A DNA stretch of 64,000 nucleotides from CBDFKU01 sp965248975 (GCA_965248975.1 CBDFKU010000014.1:62001-126000); one strand, 5' to 3'; shown: positions 8,791 through 17,263, counted from the stretch's first letter. The notes: generated from the letters alone by a model not told the origin. Numbers and translations: made by a program.

Positions 8791-9019
8791 ATGAGAGCGT
8801 TCTTAGGGTTTATCGGGAAAATCGTGGTCGGCACTATAGTCGGAGTTCTGACTGCCGGGATAAATCGCGGCGATAAGCCTGGCCATCACGGATTCTACCG
8901 GAGTTACCGAGGTTCACTCCGTGTTTCAGGGCGAGGTCAAGGTAGAGATACCCTCGGACATGGAGTTCGAGTGCATCGATGTTTCTCCTGGCACGACAAC
9001 CTGCCGGAGGGTCAATTAA
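8791..9019 (+). pseudogene. Small single-pass membrane protein, broken by a one-base insertion
   Basis: GAAGGAGGG precedes an ATG that opens MRAFLGFIGKIVVGTIVGVL, the start of a hydrophobic helix. As read, the frame leaves the membrane segment at 8862 and runs into low-quality sequence. If one A of the AAA at 8862-8864 is removed, the helix continues as TAGIIAAISLAITDSTG and the protein ends in a polar tail (EVKVEIPSDMEFECIDV, then a stop at 9017-9019), giving about 75 residues with two cysteines in the tail. The repaired protein is coherent, so I read this as a real gene with a frameshift or sequencing error. No family is recognised. Confidence 0.55.
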
Positions 9020-9046
9020 GAGGAAGCCTTTGCATGGCAGGGTCCC

Positions 9047-10384
9047 TCAGGCGCTTGGGCCGGGGTGGCCGGGCGCTCCGTACATAGAGCATCCCACACA
9101 GGACCTGGCCTCGCCGCAGGGAGCGAAACCCTGATCTGCTCCGGTCGAGCGGGGCCCGTCGGGCTCGCGTGCCCGCCTCTGCTCCTGTGATTGCATCTCC
9201 TTTCCGAACAGGTCCAACCTTAGCTGTTTCCCAGTGGGCGGGCGGTGTCCCGGTAGGCCGAGAAAAGGCCACGCCCGCTTCCTCACAACACCCATGGCCT
9301 GCAGGTCACGCCAGCTATCGATACTGTGGCGGCGCCGGTTCTCCAGGATCCGCTGGGCCGCGACGGGACCGAGCCCCGGCACGCGCAGCAGCTCCTCGTG
9401 GCCGGCGGAGTTCACGTCCATGGGAAACCGGCCGGACTGCTCCAGCGCGATGAAGGTCTTGGGGTCGTGGTCCAGGGACAGGAATCCTCTCTCGTCGAAG
9501 GCCACCTTTAGCTCGTCGTTGGAGAAGCGATAGATGCGCTTGAGCCAGTCTACCTGGTACAGGCGGTGCTCCCTGGTCATGGGCGTGGGCGGATGCTCCT
9601 CCAAAGGCGTATGGCGAGCGGGGCGAAAGGCCGCGTAGTAGACCCGCTTCAGCTTCCACTCGCCGTAGAGCTGGTCCATGCGGTGGAAGATGTCCAGGTC
9701 CGACTCGTCGGCCGCGCCAACCACCATCTGGGTTGCCTGGCCCACGGCCCCGTTGCCGTGGCTCTGAGTCAGCTCGTGGATCCACGTCATCGGCGCCAGA
9801 ATGTCTCGCTCCAGGTCCTTCATGGTGCTGAGCCGGCGCATCATCTCCACCGTAGGCGTCTCTATGTTCACGGACAGGCGGGTGCCCATCTGGTGAGCGG
9901 CCTCCACGTACTGGCGCTCGGTCCCGGGCATCACCTTCAGGTGGATGTAGCCCGTGAATCCGTACTTCCGGCGGATTATCTCCACCACCGTCACCAGACG
10001 CTCGGTAGTCTTGGAGCCGCTTCCGGCTATCCCGGAGCTGAGGAAGAGGCCGTCCACCGTGTGCCGGCCCTGCAGTTCCATGAATATGCGGGCCAGCTCG
10101 TCCACTTTGAAAGCGTGACGCCTCCGGGGCACCCAGTGGCTGTTGGGACAGTAGGCGCAGTCCATCATGCAGAAGTCGGTGAACATCACCCGCATCAGGT
10201 TGATGTACTTGCCGTTGGGCATCGCCGCCCTGTATACGCCGGGGCCGGGGTTGTTCCTGGGCTCGGAGTAGGGCATACGGTATTCGCGGCCCGATCGGGT
10301 CGCCTGGGACAGTATATCGTCGCTGGACATCCCTCCCAGGATCTGGAGCTTCTCGTAGGCATCCGGGGTACGTTTGATCAGCAC
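9047..10384 (-). CDS. Radical SAM protein with helix-hairpin-helix, putative DNA modification/repair type
   Basis: A 445-residue protein with a CX3CX2C iron-sulfur motif (Cys 72, 76, 79 in FCMMDCAYCP) and a C-terminal helix-hairpin-helix (LLRVPGLGPVAAQRIL). This arrangement is that of the TIGR03916 family, usually paired with a uracil-DNA-glycosylase-like protein; no such partner lies here. The GTG at 10384 is chosen because AAAGGAG lies just upstream; the frame is open to 10510 without a ribosome site. After the usual end (LRLDLFGKE) there is a tail of about 45 residues containing CX5CX2C before MYGAPGHPG, which could bind metal. It is divergent from the permease gene at 10565. Confidence 0.85.
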   Translation of the reverse strand: MLIKRTPDAYEKLQILGGMSSDDILSQATRSGREYRMPYSEPRNNPGPGVYRAAMPNGKYINLMRVMFTDFCMMDCAYCPNSHWVPRRRHAFKVDELARIFMELQGRHTVDGLFLSSGIAGSGSKTTERLVTVVEIIRRKYGFTGYIHLKVMPGTERQYVEAAHQMGTRLSVNIETPTVEMMRRLSTMKDLERDILAPMTWIHELTQSHGNGAVGQATQMVVGAADESDLDIFHRMDQLYGEWKLKRVYYAAFRPARHTPLEEHPPTPMTREHRLYQVDWLKRIYRFSNDELKVAFDERGFLSLDHDPKTFIALEQSGRFPMDVNSAGHEELLRVPGLGPVAAQRILENRRRHSIDSWRDLQAMGVVRKRAWPFLGLPGHRPPTGKQLRLDLFGKEMQSQEQRRAREPDGPRSTGADQGFAPCGEARSCVGCSMYGAPGHPGPSA

Positions 10385-10564
10385 GGGGGGACTCCTTTCA
10401 GCAGCGTGGAACGCATGTTCGCATAGGGTGCTCTCGGCAGTCAACGATCCGGTGTCATGGCAGAGCGCCAGCTTTGCTCGGGGAGGGCAGGGGGTTTTTC
10501 CCCTGATCACGGGTGCACAGGGGATTCCCCACGCAGCGGTGAGTAGGGCAATATAGAAGGGAGT

Positions 10565-11494
10565 ATGCTAGGATACACGGTTCGTCGAGTCTTGTGGATC
10601 GTTCCGGTGATGGTGGGCATAGCCACCATCACCTTCGTACTCATGCACTTCGTGCCCGGCGGGCCCTGGGACAAGGAGAAGCAGCTACCACCCCAGGTAG
10701 TGGAGAACCTGAACGCCCGCTACGACCTTGACGAGCCCCTGTGGAAGCAGTATTGGAGCTTTCTGTCCGGCGCCGTCAGAGGGGACCTGGGGGTGTCCTA
10801 CACCTTTCAGGACCGGGAAGTGACGGACATCATACGCCAGGGGTTTCCCACCACGGCCACCCTGGGAGTCCTGGCCTTCATCTTCGCCGTTGGCATAGGC
10901 ATCCCCCTGGGTATGGCGTCCGCACTTCGCAGGAACTCTCTCGTGGACTACCTGTCCGTGGGCCTGGCCACCATCTTCGCAAGCGTCCCCGGCTTCGTGC
11001 TGGGCTTGCTGCTGGTGACCGCCTTCTCGGTGAACTGGACCCTGCTGCCGACCGGCGGATGGGGGTCCCCATCCCATGCCGTGATGCCGATCATCGCCCT
11101 CGCGGCGCTGCCCATGGCGCTGATAGCCAGGGTCACCCGTGCTTCGGTCCTGGAAGTGCTGGCGGAGGACTACATCCGGACGGCTAGGGCCAAGGGGCTT
11201 CGGCCTTCGGTCATACAATACCGTCACGTGTTAAGGAACGCCATGGTGCCGGTCCTCACCGTAATGGGTCCCGAGCTGGCCTTCCTGATCACCGGTTCCT
11301 TCATCGTCGAGACCGTATTCTCCGTCCCCGGCATCGGACGGTTGTTCGTGCTGGGGGTCCTTCAGCGTGACTACGGTCTGATCATGGGCGTAGTGCTGTT
11401 CTACACCTTTGCTATAGCGGTCATGAACCTGGTCGTGGATCTCTTATATGCGGCGGTAGACCCTCGAATCCGCTACGATCGCGTGGCCCAGTAA
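10565..11494 (+). CDS. ABC transporter permease, DppB/OppB type
   Basis: A 309-residue inner-membrane permease of the dipeptide/oligopeptide/nickel class. It opens with the typical YTVRRVLWIVPVMVGIATI helix, carries the FVPGGP motif, and has six predicted membrane segments. The cytoplasmic EAA loop (VLEVLAEDYIRTARAKGL) docks the ATPase. Its stop codon abuts the ATG of the second permease. No substrate-binding protein or ATPase gene is next to it, so those parts must be encoded elsewhere, or the pair is an orphan. Confidence 0.9.
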   Translation: MLGYTVRRVLWIVPVMVGIATITFVLMHFVPGGPWDKEKQLPPQVVENLNARYDLDEPLWKQYWSFLSGAVRGDLGVSYTFQDREVTDIIRQGFPTTATLGVLAFIFAVGIGIPLGMASALRRNSLVDYLSVGLATIFASVPGFVLGLLLVTAFSVNWTLLPTGGWGSPSHAVMPIIALAALPMALIARVTRASVLEVLAEDYIRTARAKGLRPSVIQYRHVLRNAMVPVLTVMGPELAFLITGSFIVETVFSVPGIGRLFVLGVLQRDYGLIMGVVLFYTFAIAVMNLVVDLLYAAVDPRIRYDRVAQ

Positions 11495-12433
11495 ATGAAC
11501 AGCACCGAGGAAATGGCGAGATCAGTCGGTTGGCGAGCGAACCTCGCCGAGAGCAGCCGTCCATGGGTGCTGGGCCTTCGACGGTTCCTCAGGAACAAGC
11601 CTGCGGTGGTCGGCGCCGTGATGATCGTCCTCATGGGCCTGGCGGCAGGTCTCGCCCCGGTCCTAGGACTGGAAGACCCGACGAGACAGGACTACGATGC
11701 GATCCTCGCCTCCCCGGGTCTGGACCACCCCCTGGGCACGGACCGGCTGGGGCGGGATACCATGAGCAGGCTCATCCATGGAGCCCGCACCTCCATGGCC
11801 GTTGCGGTTCTCACTCCGGTAGTCGTATTGATCATCGGTGTCATCGTCGGAGTCGTCGCCGGCATGGCGACCGCGCGGGTCGACAACCTGATCATGCGGG
11901 GGGTGGACATCGTCTACGCCTTCCCCGATCTGTTGCTCATCATACTGCTGCGGGCGGTTTTCGGGGGCAGCTTCTTCATGATGTTCCTGGCCATCGGGCT
12001 GGCCTCCTGGCCCACGGTGGCCCGCCTGGTGCGGGGACAGACTTTATCCCTGAGGGAACGGGAGTTCATGCTATCGGCCAGGGCGGCCGGTGCGGCCGGG
12101 CCCCACGTCGTGCTGCGGCACGTCCTGCCCAACGCCATGGGGCCGGTGATCGTTGCCGTCACCTTCATGGTGCCCAGGGTCATCTTCGCCGAGGTCGCCC
12201 TGAGCTACATCGGCATCGGGATCAGCCCGCCCACGCCTAGCTGGGGTTCGATGATGCTGGAGGGCTACGGGGTCATCTTCGCGGCCTACGAGCAGATCCT
12301 CTTCCCGACGGCTGCCATCGCTTTGCTGATGCTCTCCTTCACCTTCCTAGGTGACGGGCTACGGGACCTGATGGACCCGCGGGATGGCCGGGTAGTCTGG
12401 AGCCGAGCCACAGTGTTCTCCGCGGCGGGATGA
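11495..12433 (+). CDS. ABC transporter permease, DppC/OppC type
   Basis: A 312-residue partner permease starting directly after the previous stop. LGTDRLGRDTMSRLIHGAR is the DppC N-terminal signature (periplasmic-facing loop before helix 2), and LSLREREFMLSARAAGA is the EAA loop. It should form a heterodimer with the preceding DppB-like subunit for uptake of peptides, opines or other small solutes. The substrate cannot be assigned because the binding protein is absent. The gene is followed, on the opposite strand, by a glycosyltransferase 28 bases away, so transcription is convergent here. Confidence 0.9.
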   Translation: MNSTEEMARSVGWRANLAESSRPWVLGLRRFLRNKPAVVGAVMIVLMGLAAGLAPVLGLEDPTRQDYDAILASPGLDHPLGTDRLGRDTMSRLIHGARTSMAVAVLTPVVVLIIGVIVGVVAGMATARVDNLIMRGVDIVYAFPDLLLIILLRAVFGGSFFMMFLAIGLASWPTVARLVRGQTLSLREREFMLSARAAGAAGPHVVLRHVLPNAMGPVIVAVTFMVPRVIFAEVALSYIGIGISPPTPSWGSMMLEGYGVIFAAYEQILFPTAAIALLMLSFTFLGDGLRDLMDPRDGRVVWSRATVFSAAG

Positions 12434-12461
12434 CGCTGCCACATTCGGCCACCGTACCGTC

Positions 12462-13199
12462 TCAGCGGCCGGAGAACCTCCCGATGCGCAGCCTGTAGGC
12501 CGCTACGGCCCATAGGAAGAAGAGGAACCACCTGACGTTGACGCCAAATCCGAGCTTGCTCTTCCCCTCTTCCCTGTCGGTGAAGACGATGGGCACCTCG
12601 ACTACAGGCAGCCTATGTGCCATGGATATGAGCATGCACTCGGGCTGGAACTCGTAGTCCCGGGCCCGGCTGCGGCTTACGATGATCCGGGCACCTTCCC
12701 TGCCGTATAGCCTGAAGCTGGTGGTCGATTCGTGAGGAGTGCCCGTGAGCCGGCGGTAGGCCTGGTTGGCGACGATGCTCTTCAGCCGACGCCACCGGGT
12801 TAACCCCCGCATGCTCCCTCCCCGGACGTAGCGGCTGGCCTGGGCCATGCCCGCTCCGCCCGTGTCCACCGCCTCCAGGAGCCGGGGAACGTCCTGCGGG
12901 TCGTGGGACAGGTCGGCGTCCATGTTCAAGACATAATCGCAGTCCGCCTCCAGGGCCGCCGTCATACCGTCCCGGAAGGCCGACCCCAGGCCCAGCTTGC
13001 CCGGCCTGGTGATGACGGAAATGTTGCCGTAGCGGGAGGCAAGCTCGTGGGCTATTTGGGAGGTGCCGTCGGGGCTGTCGTCGTCCACCACGAAAAGGCG
13101 AAGCTCCGTGGGCAGGGAGAGGTTTTCGAGGGCGTCTACTAGACGCGGTAGGTTGTCCGCTTCGTTGTAGGTGGGCAGCACTATGCCCAGGGTTGCCAA
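12462..13199 (-). CDS. GT2 glycosyltransferase, polyprenol-phosphate mannose synthase-like
   Basis: A 245-residue GT-A fold enzyme. VVDDDSPDGT (37-46) and the DAD of NMDADLSHDP (94-96) are the nucleotide-sugar and metal motifs of DPM1-type synthases, and TSFRLYGREG fits the acceptor side. There are no extra C-terminal membrane helices, apart from a hydrophobic stretch near 224-237. It probably makes polyprenyl-phosphate mannose or glucose, the donor used by GT39-type mannosyltransferases such as the large protein encoded at 42551-47389. It lies 17 bases after the EthD-like gene and may be the last gene of that minus-strand operon. Confidence 0.88.
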   Translation of the reverse strand: MATLGIVLPTYNEADNLPRLVDALENLSLPTELRLFVVDDDSPDGTSQIAHELASRYGNISVITRPGKLGLGSAFRDGMTAALEADCDYVLNMDADLSHDPQDVPRLLEAVDTGGAGMAQASRYVRGGSMRGLTRWRRLKSIVANQAYRRLTGTPHESTTSFRLYGREGARIIVSRSRARDYEFQPECMLISMAHRLPVVEVPIVFTDREEGKSKLGFGVNVRWFLFFLWAVAAYRLRIGRFSGR

Positions 13200-13216
13200 G
13201 GGATTCCCCGCGCCCC

Positions 13217-13882
13217 CTATACCGGGAAGGTTTTCTTATAGATCCCCGGCGAGCCCGGCTCGTGGGTCATCAGGGACCTCATGCGGGGGTTGTCCGGGTG
13301 GGCGTCCCGGGCGGCGGCCCACTCCGGGCTCTGGGAGACGTTCTCGTGCTCGAACTCATACACGACCGAGTACTTGGGTGCCCCGCTCACCGCCCGGTAG
13401 CGTCTGCCCCTGATGCATCCCGGCACCTTATCGTAGTTGGGGACGTAGACCGTGTTGTACCACCGGTTGAACTCGTCCTCAACCTCTTCGGAGACCGACA
13501 TGCGGCCGATCTGGAGGGCGGGTGCCATGCCGCTCTCTTCCTGGGCGGAGGAGACTCCCTCGGGATGGATCTGCTGGTACGTATTGACGATCAGGTTGGT
13601 CCCGATGACGGTGGGGGAGACCCTCCTGGACCACTCCGACCGGTTCTCCCTCAGCTTCAGGTATCCCGGGGATGAGGTAACCTCGGGGGTTTCCAACTCG
13701 TAGCAGGCCAGGTGCTTTGGCCCGCCGCTCACGGCAACGTAGCGGGCAGCGTCCAAGACTCCGGGGATGGCAAGCAAGTCGCCGATGTGCTCCTTGTTGT
13801 ACCAGCGGTTGAAGTCCTCTTCTACCTCCGCCGGCACGTCGACCCAGACCATGAGCAGGCCGGCCCCCTTCTTGGCGGGCAC
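13217..13882 (-). CDS. Tandem dimeric alpha/beta-barrel (EthD-like) protein
   Basis: A 221-residue protein made of two related halves. FNRWYNKEHI in the first and FNRWYNTVYV in the second align, as do PGVLDAARYVAVSGGPKH and PGCIRGRRYRAVSGAPKY. Each half has the size and pattern of the EthD/dimeric alpha-beta barrel fold. The GTG at 13882 is preferred because AGGAGG lies just upstream; the longer frame up to 13978 reads into the neighbouring DUF3237 gene. Function is unknown; relatives include proteins of aromatic-compound or steroid catabolism. It lies 11 bases after the DUF3237 gene, in one operon. Confidence 0.72.
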   Translation of the reverse strand: MPAKKGAGLLMVWVDVPAEVEEDFNRWYNKEHIGDLLAIPGVLDAARYVAVSGGPKHLACYELETPEVTSSPGYLKLRENRSEWSRRVSPTVIGTNLIVNTYQQIHPEGVSSAQEESGMAPALQIGRMSVSEEVEDEFNRWYNTVYVPNYDKVPGCIRGRRYRAVSGAPKYSVVYEFEHENVSQSPEWAAARDAHPDNPRMRSLMTHEPGSPGIYKKTFPV

Positions 13883-13893
13883 TTCAGCTCCTC

Positions 13894-14355
13894 CTAAGCA
13901 GCGTATCCCTTGATTTCGATGTGGCCGTTGGCCGGGTTGAAGGTGCCCTGGGCCCATATCTGCAACCCATTCACCCATGAGCAGGCCGGAGCGGACGATG
14001 TCAGGGTGGCGTTCTCGCTAACCTTGAAAAGGCCCGTCGCGGGGTCTGGGGCTGCGACACCGTCAGCGAACAGGGAGACGTTGTTCCCGTCGTTGGTGTT
14101 GATTTCGGCATGGATGTGGAGCCCCGCTCGGCCATCGGCACGCATGTTGAGGTAGTCGGCGCCCCTGATTTTCCCCTGGAGCCGGCCTCCTGTCACTGTG
14201 CCTTCGAACTGGGCGTCGAAGCGAGCTCCTTCAGGAGGAGGGCCAGCGTGTCCGGAAACCAGGCTCTCCATGCTGAAACCGAATTCGGTGATGCTCGTGA
14301 TATCGGCGACAACCTCGTAGATCAGGTCCCCGACGGTGATCTTAGACGATGGCAT
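13894..14355 (-). CDS. DUF3237-family protein (copy B)
   Basis: A 153-residue beta-rich protein of the DUF3237 family. Landmarks are LIYEVVADI at the start, GPPPEGARFDAQFEGTV, the ADYLNMRADGRAGLHIHAEI block (here ADYLNMRADGR and AGLHIHAEI) and SWVNGLQIWAQGTF. It shares these blocks with the upstream paralog at 14414-14857, so the pair arose by tandem duplication. GGAGG lies 7 bases before the ATG. Family members are lipocalin-like barrels found near aromatic or terpenoid catabolism genes; activity is unproven. Confidence 0.82.
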   Translation of the reverse strand: MPSSKITVGDLIYEVVADITSITEFGFSMESLVSGHAGPPPEGARFDAQFEGTVTGGRLQGKIRGADYLNMRADGRAGLHIHAEINTNDGNNVSLFADGVAAPDPATGLFKVSENATLTSSAPACSWVNGLQIWAQGTFNPANGHIEIKGYAA

Positions 14356-14413
14356 TCAAGCCTCCATGTTAGATCGAGGGTTCAGATTGGCGTACCGCGC
14401 TGTGGTCGTGGCT

Positions 14414-14857
14414 CTACGCCGCGTACCCCTTGAGGTTGACGGGAGGCGAGGTGCCCTGGGTCCATATTTGCAGGCCGTTCACCCAGGTGTAGGAGGGGTG
14501 GGCTGAAACCATCTGGACGTTTTCCAAGAGTGTGGGTTGGCCGGCTTCGCGCCCCTGGGCGCCTACCCCGTCGGCCTCCAGGGCGATGGTGGCGCCGTCG
14601 TTGGTGGTGATGGCTGCGTGAATGTGGAGCTCCCTCTTCCCGTCGGCCCTGATGTTCATATAGTCTATGCCTGCTATGGTGCCGTAAATTTTGGGGCCGT
14701 TCACGGTGCCCTCGAAGAATATGTCCCTGCGGGCGCCCTGTGCGGGAGGGGAGGCCTTCCCGGCCAGTACGTCCTCCATGTTGGGACAGAACTCGATGAC
14801 TTTCTTGACTTCCACCGTGTAGTCGTAAATCAGTTCGCCTACGGTAATGTCAGCCAT
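14414..14857 (-). CDS. DUF3237-family protein (copy A)
   Basis: A 147-residue paralog of the next gene. It has the same blocks: LIYDYTVEV, PPAQGARRDIFFEGTV, IDYMNIRADGKRELHIHA and TWVNGLQIWTQGT. AAAGGAGG lies 6 bases before the ATG. It is the first gene of a minus-strand operon (two DUF3237, EthD-like, possibly GT2) and has a strong sigma70 promoter with an overlapping inverted repeat about 50 bases upstream, so the operon is likely repressor-controlled. Confidence 0.82.
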   Translation of the reverse strand: MADITVGELIYDYTVEVKKVIEFCPNMEDVLAGKASPPAQGARRDIFFEGTVNGPKIYGTIAGIDYMNIRADGKRELHIHAAITTNDGATIALEADGVGAQGREAGQPTLLENVQMVSAHPSYTWVNGLQIWTQGTSPPVNLKGYAA

Positions 14858-14894
14858 GTGGATCCTCCTTTGAGATAGGAGATCGGCGCTGGGT

Positions 14895-14936
14895 CTAACG
14901 CGCCGTTAGTCTAGCCAGAGGCTGTGGTCATGTCAA
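14895..14936 (-). promoter_or_regulatory. Sigma70 promoter and operator for the DUF3237 operon
   Basis: On the minus strand TTGACA (14936-14931), a 17-base spacer and TAGACT (14913-14908) form a near-consensus promoter. A perfect inverted repeat, CTAACG-CGC-CGTTAG (14895-14909), overlaps the end of the -10 and the start point. That is the usual place for a TetR- or MarR-type operator. No regulator gene is adjacent. Confidence 0.6.
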
Positions 14937-14955
14937 GTTTGTCTGCAGGTGCCGG

Positions 14956-15675
14956 TTACAGCGACGTCAGGTGGGCGACCAGCTCGTCGGGCCTGGAGAA
15001 GAAGGGGGAGTGGCTGGTGTCCATGGAGATGATCCGCTGACAGGGCGATGCCGTGTACATCCTTTTCTGCAGCGACAGCGGAGCGGCCCGGTCCTGCAGG
15101 CACTCGATGTAGACCCTGGGTATGCGACCGAAGCGCTCGTCGGTGACCACCAAAGGCGCCGCCATAGGCTTCATCGCTACGGGCACCAGGAGGGATCCCG
15201 CCAGCGCCACATCCTCGTCGGAGCAGTCGTGGTAGAAGACCTCCCTGATGGCCTCCGGCCTGACATAGGAGTAGCTCTCGTCTTCCGAGGTTATCAGGTT
15301 GGGGATGACCCAGGAGCTACCGTCATCTTCGTCCCGGGACACCCGCAGCAGGGTCTCGCCGTTGCGAAGGAGGATGGCGGTCAGGTACACCAGGGTCTTC
15401 ACCTTTTCGGGACGCTTCTCAGCCACCTGGCTGATGATGAGTCCTCCGAGGCTGTGGCCCACCAATATCACCGGGTCCGACTCCGCGTCTAGAACCCGGC
15501 AGACGTGATCGGACCAGGTGTCGGGACCGATCGCGGAGATGGGCGTGCGGTCCCTGCCCAGCCCGGGCAGGTCGGGGGTTATTACTCTGTGCCCGGCCTT
15601 TTCCAGGCGGGCTACCACCTTGTACCAGCACCAGGCACCATGCCAGGACCCATGGATCAAAACGTAGGTGCTCAC
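14956..15675 (-). CDS. Alpha/beta hydrolase, EstC/plant methylesterase-like
   Basis: A 239-residue soluble hydrolase. The nucleophile is Ser 75 in GHSLGG, the oxyanion region is LIHGSWHGAW near the N-terminus, the acid is probably the Asp in ECLQDRA, and the base His lies in DTSHSPFF. This set matches the EstC, salicylate/jasmonate methylesterase and hydroxynitrile lyase group. No signal peptide is seen. The gene has its own upstream region shared with the divergent MFS gene. Confidence 0.85.
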   Translation of the reverse strand: MSTYVLIHGSWHGAWCWYKVVARLEKAGHRVITPDLPGLGRDRTPISAIGPDTWSDHVCRVLDAESDPVILVGHSLGGLIISQVAEKRPEKVKTLVYLTAILLRNGETLLRVSRDEDDGSSWVIPNLITSEDESYSYVRPEAIREVFYHDCSDEDVALAGSLLVPVAMKPMAAPLVVTDERFGRIPRVYIECLQDRAAPLSLQKRMYTASPCQRIISMDTSHSPFFSRPDELVAHLTSL

Positions 15676-15876
15676 GCTCCCTCCTCGTGCTAAGGCATCT
15701 TGTTCAACCTACTGACGTACGTTCATACATACATCAAACGGACTCGACCGTCAACTCCGGTCTGTTCTGTAGACGAAATTGTTGGCGGTGGGAGCCAGGA
15801 TGGTTTAAGCTATATCGTTCCCTATGGAGCCCTTCGGAGAGTGCTGGTGTCGAGACAGTGAGACTGGAAGCGGTGA
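15676..15876. promoter_or_regulatory. Divergent intergenic region between hydrolase and MFS genes
   Basis: This 201-base region separates two divergent genes. It holds an 8-base palindrome ACGTACGT at 15715-15722 flanked by further ACAT/GTAC steps. On the minus strand a TTGACG lies about 70 bases upstream of the hydrolase start, with a weak TATGTA box 17 bases later. A shared regulator site is plausible but unproven. No small gene is supported here. Confidence 0.35.
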
Positions 15877-17190
15877 GTGGCAGTGCGGTCTGCTGAGTCG
15901 GAAGGCCGCCTGAGGCCCAGCCGTCTACGTGGCGGGCCCCTGCGGGCGTTCTCCTTCGCCGATTTCCGCCTTCTCTGGGTGTCCTCTCTGGCGTTCATGA
16001 TCTCCTTCGCCATGGCATCCACCGCGCGGGGGTGGCTCATACTAGAGCTGACCGACTCGGCCTTCATGGTCACCGCGGTCCAGGCCGTATCCTGGCTGCC
16101 CATGATGGTCGTTCCTCCCTTCGGGGGGCTGATCGCCGATCGGCTGAACAAGAAGTCGATCCTCATTGTCAGCGACGCGGCCAATCTGGTCATACTGCTC
16201 GCCCTGGCCATTCTCCTGTTCGCCGACGTCATCACCGTGTGGCAGGTCTTCCTCCTGGCGGTCCTCAACGGCGTCGTCTTCTCACTGGCCATGCCAACAC
16301 GAACCTCGTCGGTACCGGAAGTCGTAGAGCAGACTGGGGTTGGTAACGGGGTGGCCCTGTTCACCGCCATTTTTAGCCTGTCGCAGCTATTAGGCCCGAC
16401 ACTGGCCGGGTACATCATGGACCTCACCCCCGATCAGCTGGGGTGGCCCTTCCTGGTCGGGTCGGTCCTGCTGGTCCCGGCGATCTTTCTGCTTTCCAAG
16501 ACCCGGTTCCAGGGGAGTCCGGGGGCCAGACCCGTCTCCCCCACATCGTCGGTGCTATCGGGCCTGGGAGAGGGCCTGACTCACATCCGGTCTAGCCGGC
16601 TGCTGCTGGGGCTGGTTTTGCTGGGATTGACGGTGGCCCTTTTCGGCATGCCCTACTACACCCTGCTGCCGGTGATCGCCCGGGACATCCTGGAGGTGGG
16701 GCCCGACGGCCTGGGGCTCCTGGGTGCGGCCGGTGGCGTCGGCGCCATCGCGGGCGCGGGCATCATCGCCGCCTTCAGCAACTCCCGGTGGCTCAGGGCC
16801 TTGATGCTCGGGGGAGGAGTGAGTACCGGGATCCTACTTATCTTTTTCGGCATCTCCACCATATTCCCCGCGTCACTGGTAATATCCCTGGGGCTGGGGC
16901 TGCTGCTCCAGCTCTTCTACACCGGCGCCTTCACCATGGTGCAGGTGGCCTCGCCGGCGGCCATCCGAGGCCGGGTTTTCGGCATGTTCATGCTGGCGAT
17001 GGGGGTGAGCCCCCTGGGGATGCTCCTTCTCGGGGTGGAGGCCGAGGTGTTCAGCCCGACCATAGCTCTGGTGATAACCGGGGCGGCCCTGGCTATCCTG
17101 CTGGTCGTGGTGGCGGCGGCCGTCCCTGAGATACGCCGGCTCGGACTGGTGCCCTCAGGGGAAACCTCAGCTTCACCATCTGGTTTATAG
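15877..17190 (+). CDS. MFS transporter, EntS/MFS_3-type exporter
   Basis: A 437-residue protein with about twelve membrane helices. The early FADFRLLWVSSLAFMISFAM and the loop GGLIADRLNKKSILIVSD (motif A of the major facilitator superfamily) place it in the MFS_3 (enterobactin exporter-like) group. It starts at a GTG with only a weak ribosome site. The substrate is unknown; relatives export siderophores, drugs or metabolites. It is divergent from an alpha/beta hydrolase, which might act on the same compound. Confidence 0.85.
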   Translation: MAVRSAESEGRLRPSRLRGGPLRAFSFADFRLLWVSSLAFMISFAMASTARGWLILELTDSAFMVTAVQAVSWLPMMVVPPFGGLIADRLNKKSILIVSDAANLVILLALAILLFADVITVWQVFLLAVLNGVVFSLAMPTRTSSVPEVVEQTGVGNGVALFTAIFSLSQLLGPTLAGYIMDLTPDQLGWPFLVGSVLLVPAIFLLSKTRFQGSPGARPVSPTSSVLSGLGEGLTHIRSSRLLLGLVLLGLTVALFGMPYYTLLPVIARDILEVGPDGLGLLGAAGGVGAIAGAGIIAAFSNSRWLRALMLGGGVSTGILLIFFGISTIFPASLVISLGLGLLLQLFYTGAFTMVQVASPAAIRGRVFGMFMLAMGVSPLGMLLLGVEAEVFSPTIALVITGAALAILLVVVAAAVPEIRRLGLVPSGETSASPSGL

Positions 17191-17228
17191 AATGGGCGGT
17201 TGCGAGATGTGCCAAATTACGGCCTAAA

Positions 17229-17263
17229 TATAGATTGATCTATAGTCCTGACTTTAGTATAAT
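17229..17263 (+). promoter_or_regulatory. Promoter with overlapping operator for the Phd/RelE module
   Basis: TTGATC (17235-17240), a 17-base spacer and TATAAT (17258-17263) form a strong sigma70 promoter 40 bases before the antitoxin ATG. A perfect inverted repeat, TATAGAT-TG-ATCTATA (17229-17244), covers the -35. Toxin-antitoxin operons of this class are repressed by the antitoxin binding such palindromes, so this is the likely autoregulatory site. Confidence 0.65.

Noticed and set aside
9169..9453. Plus-strand open frames opposite the radical SAM gene
   Set aside because: Antisense shadows with no ribosome site or domain.
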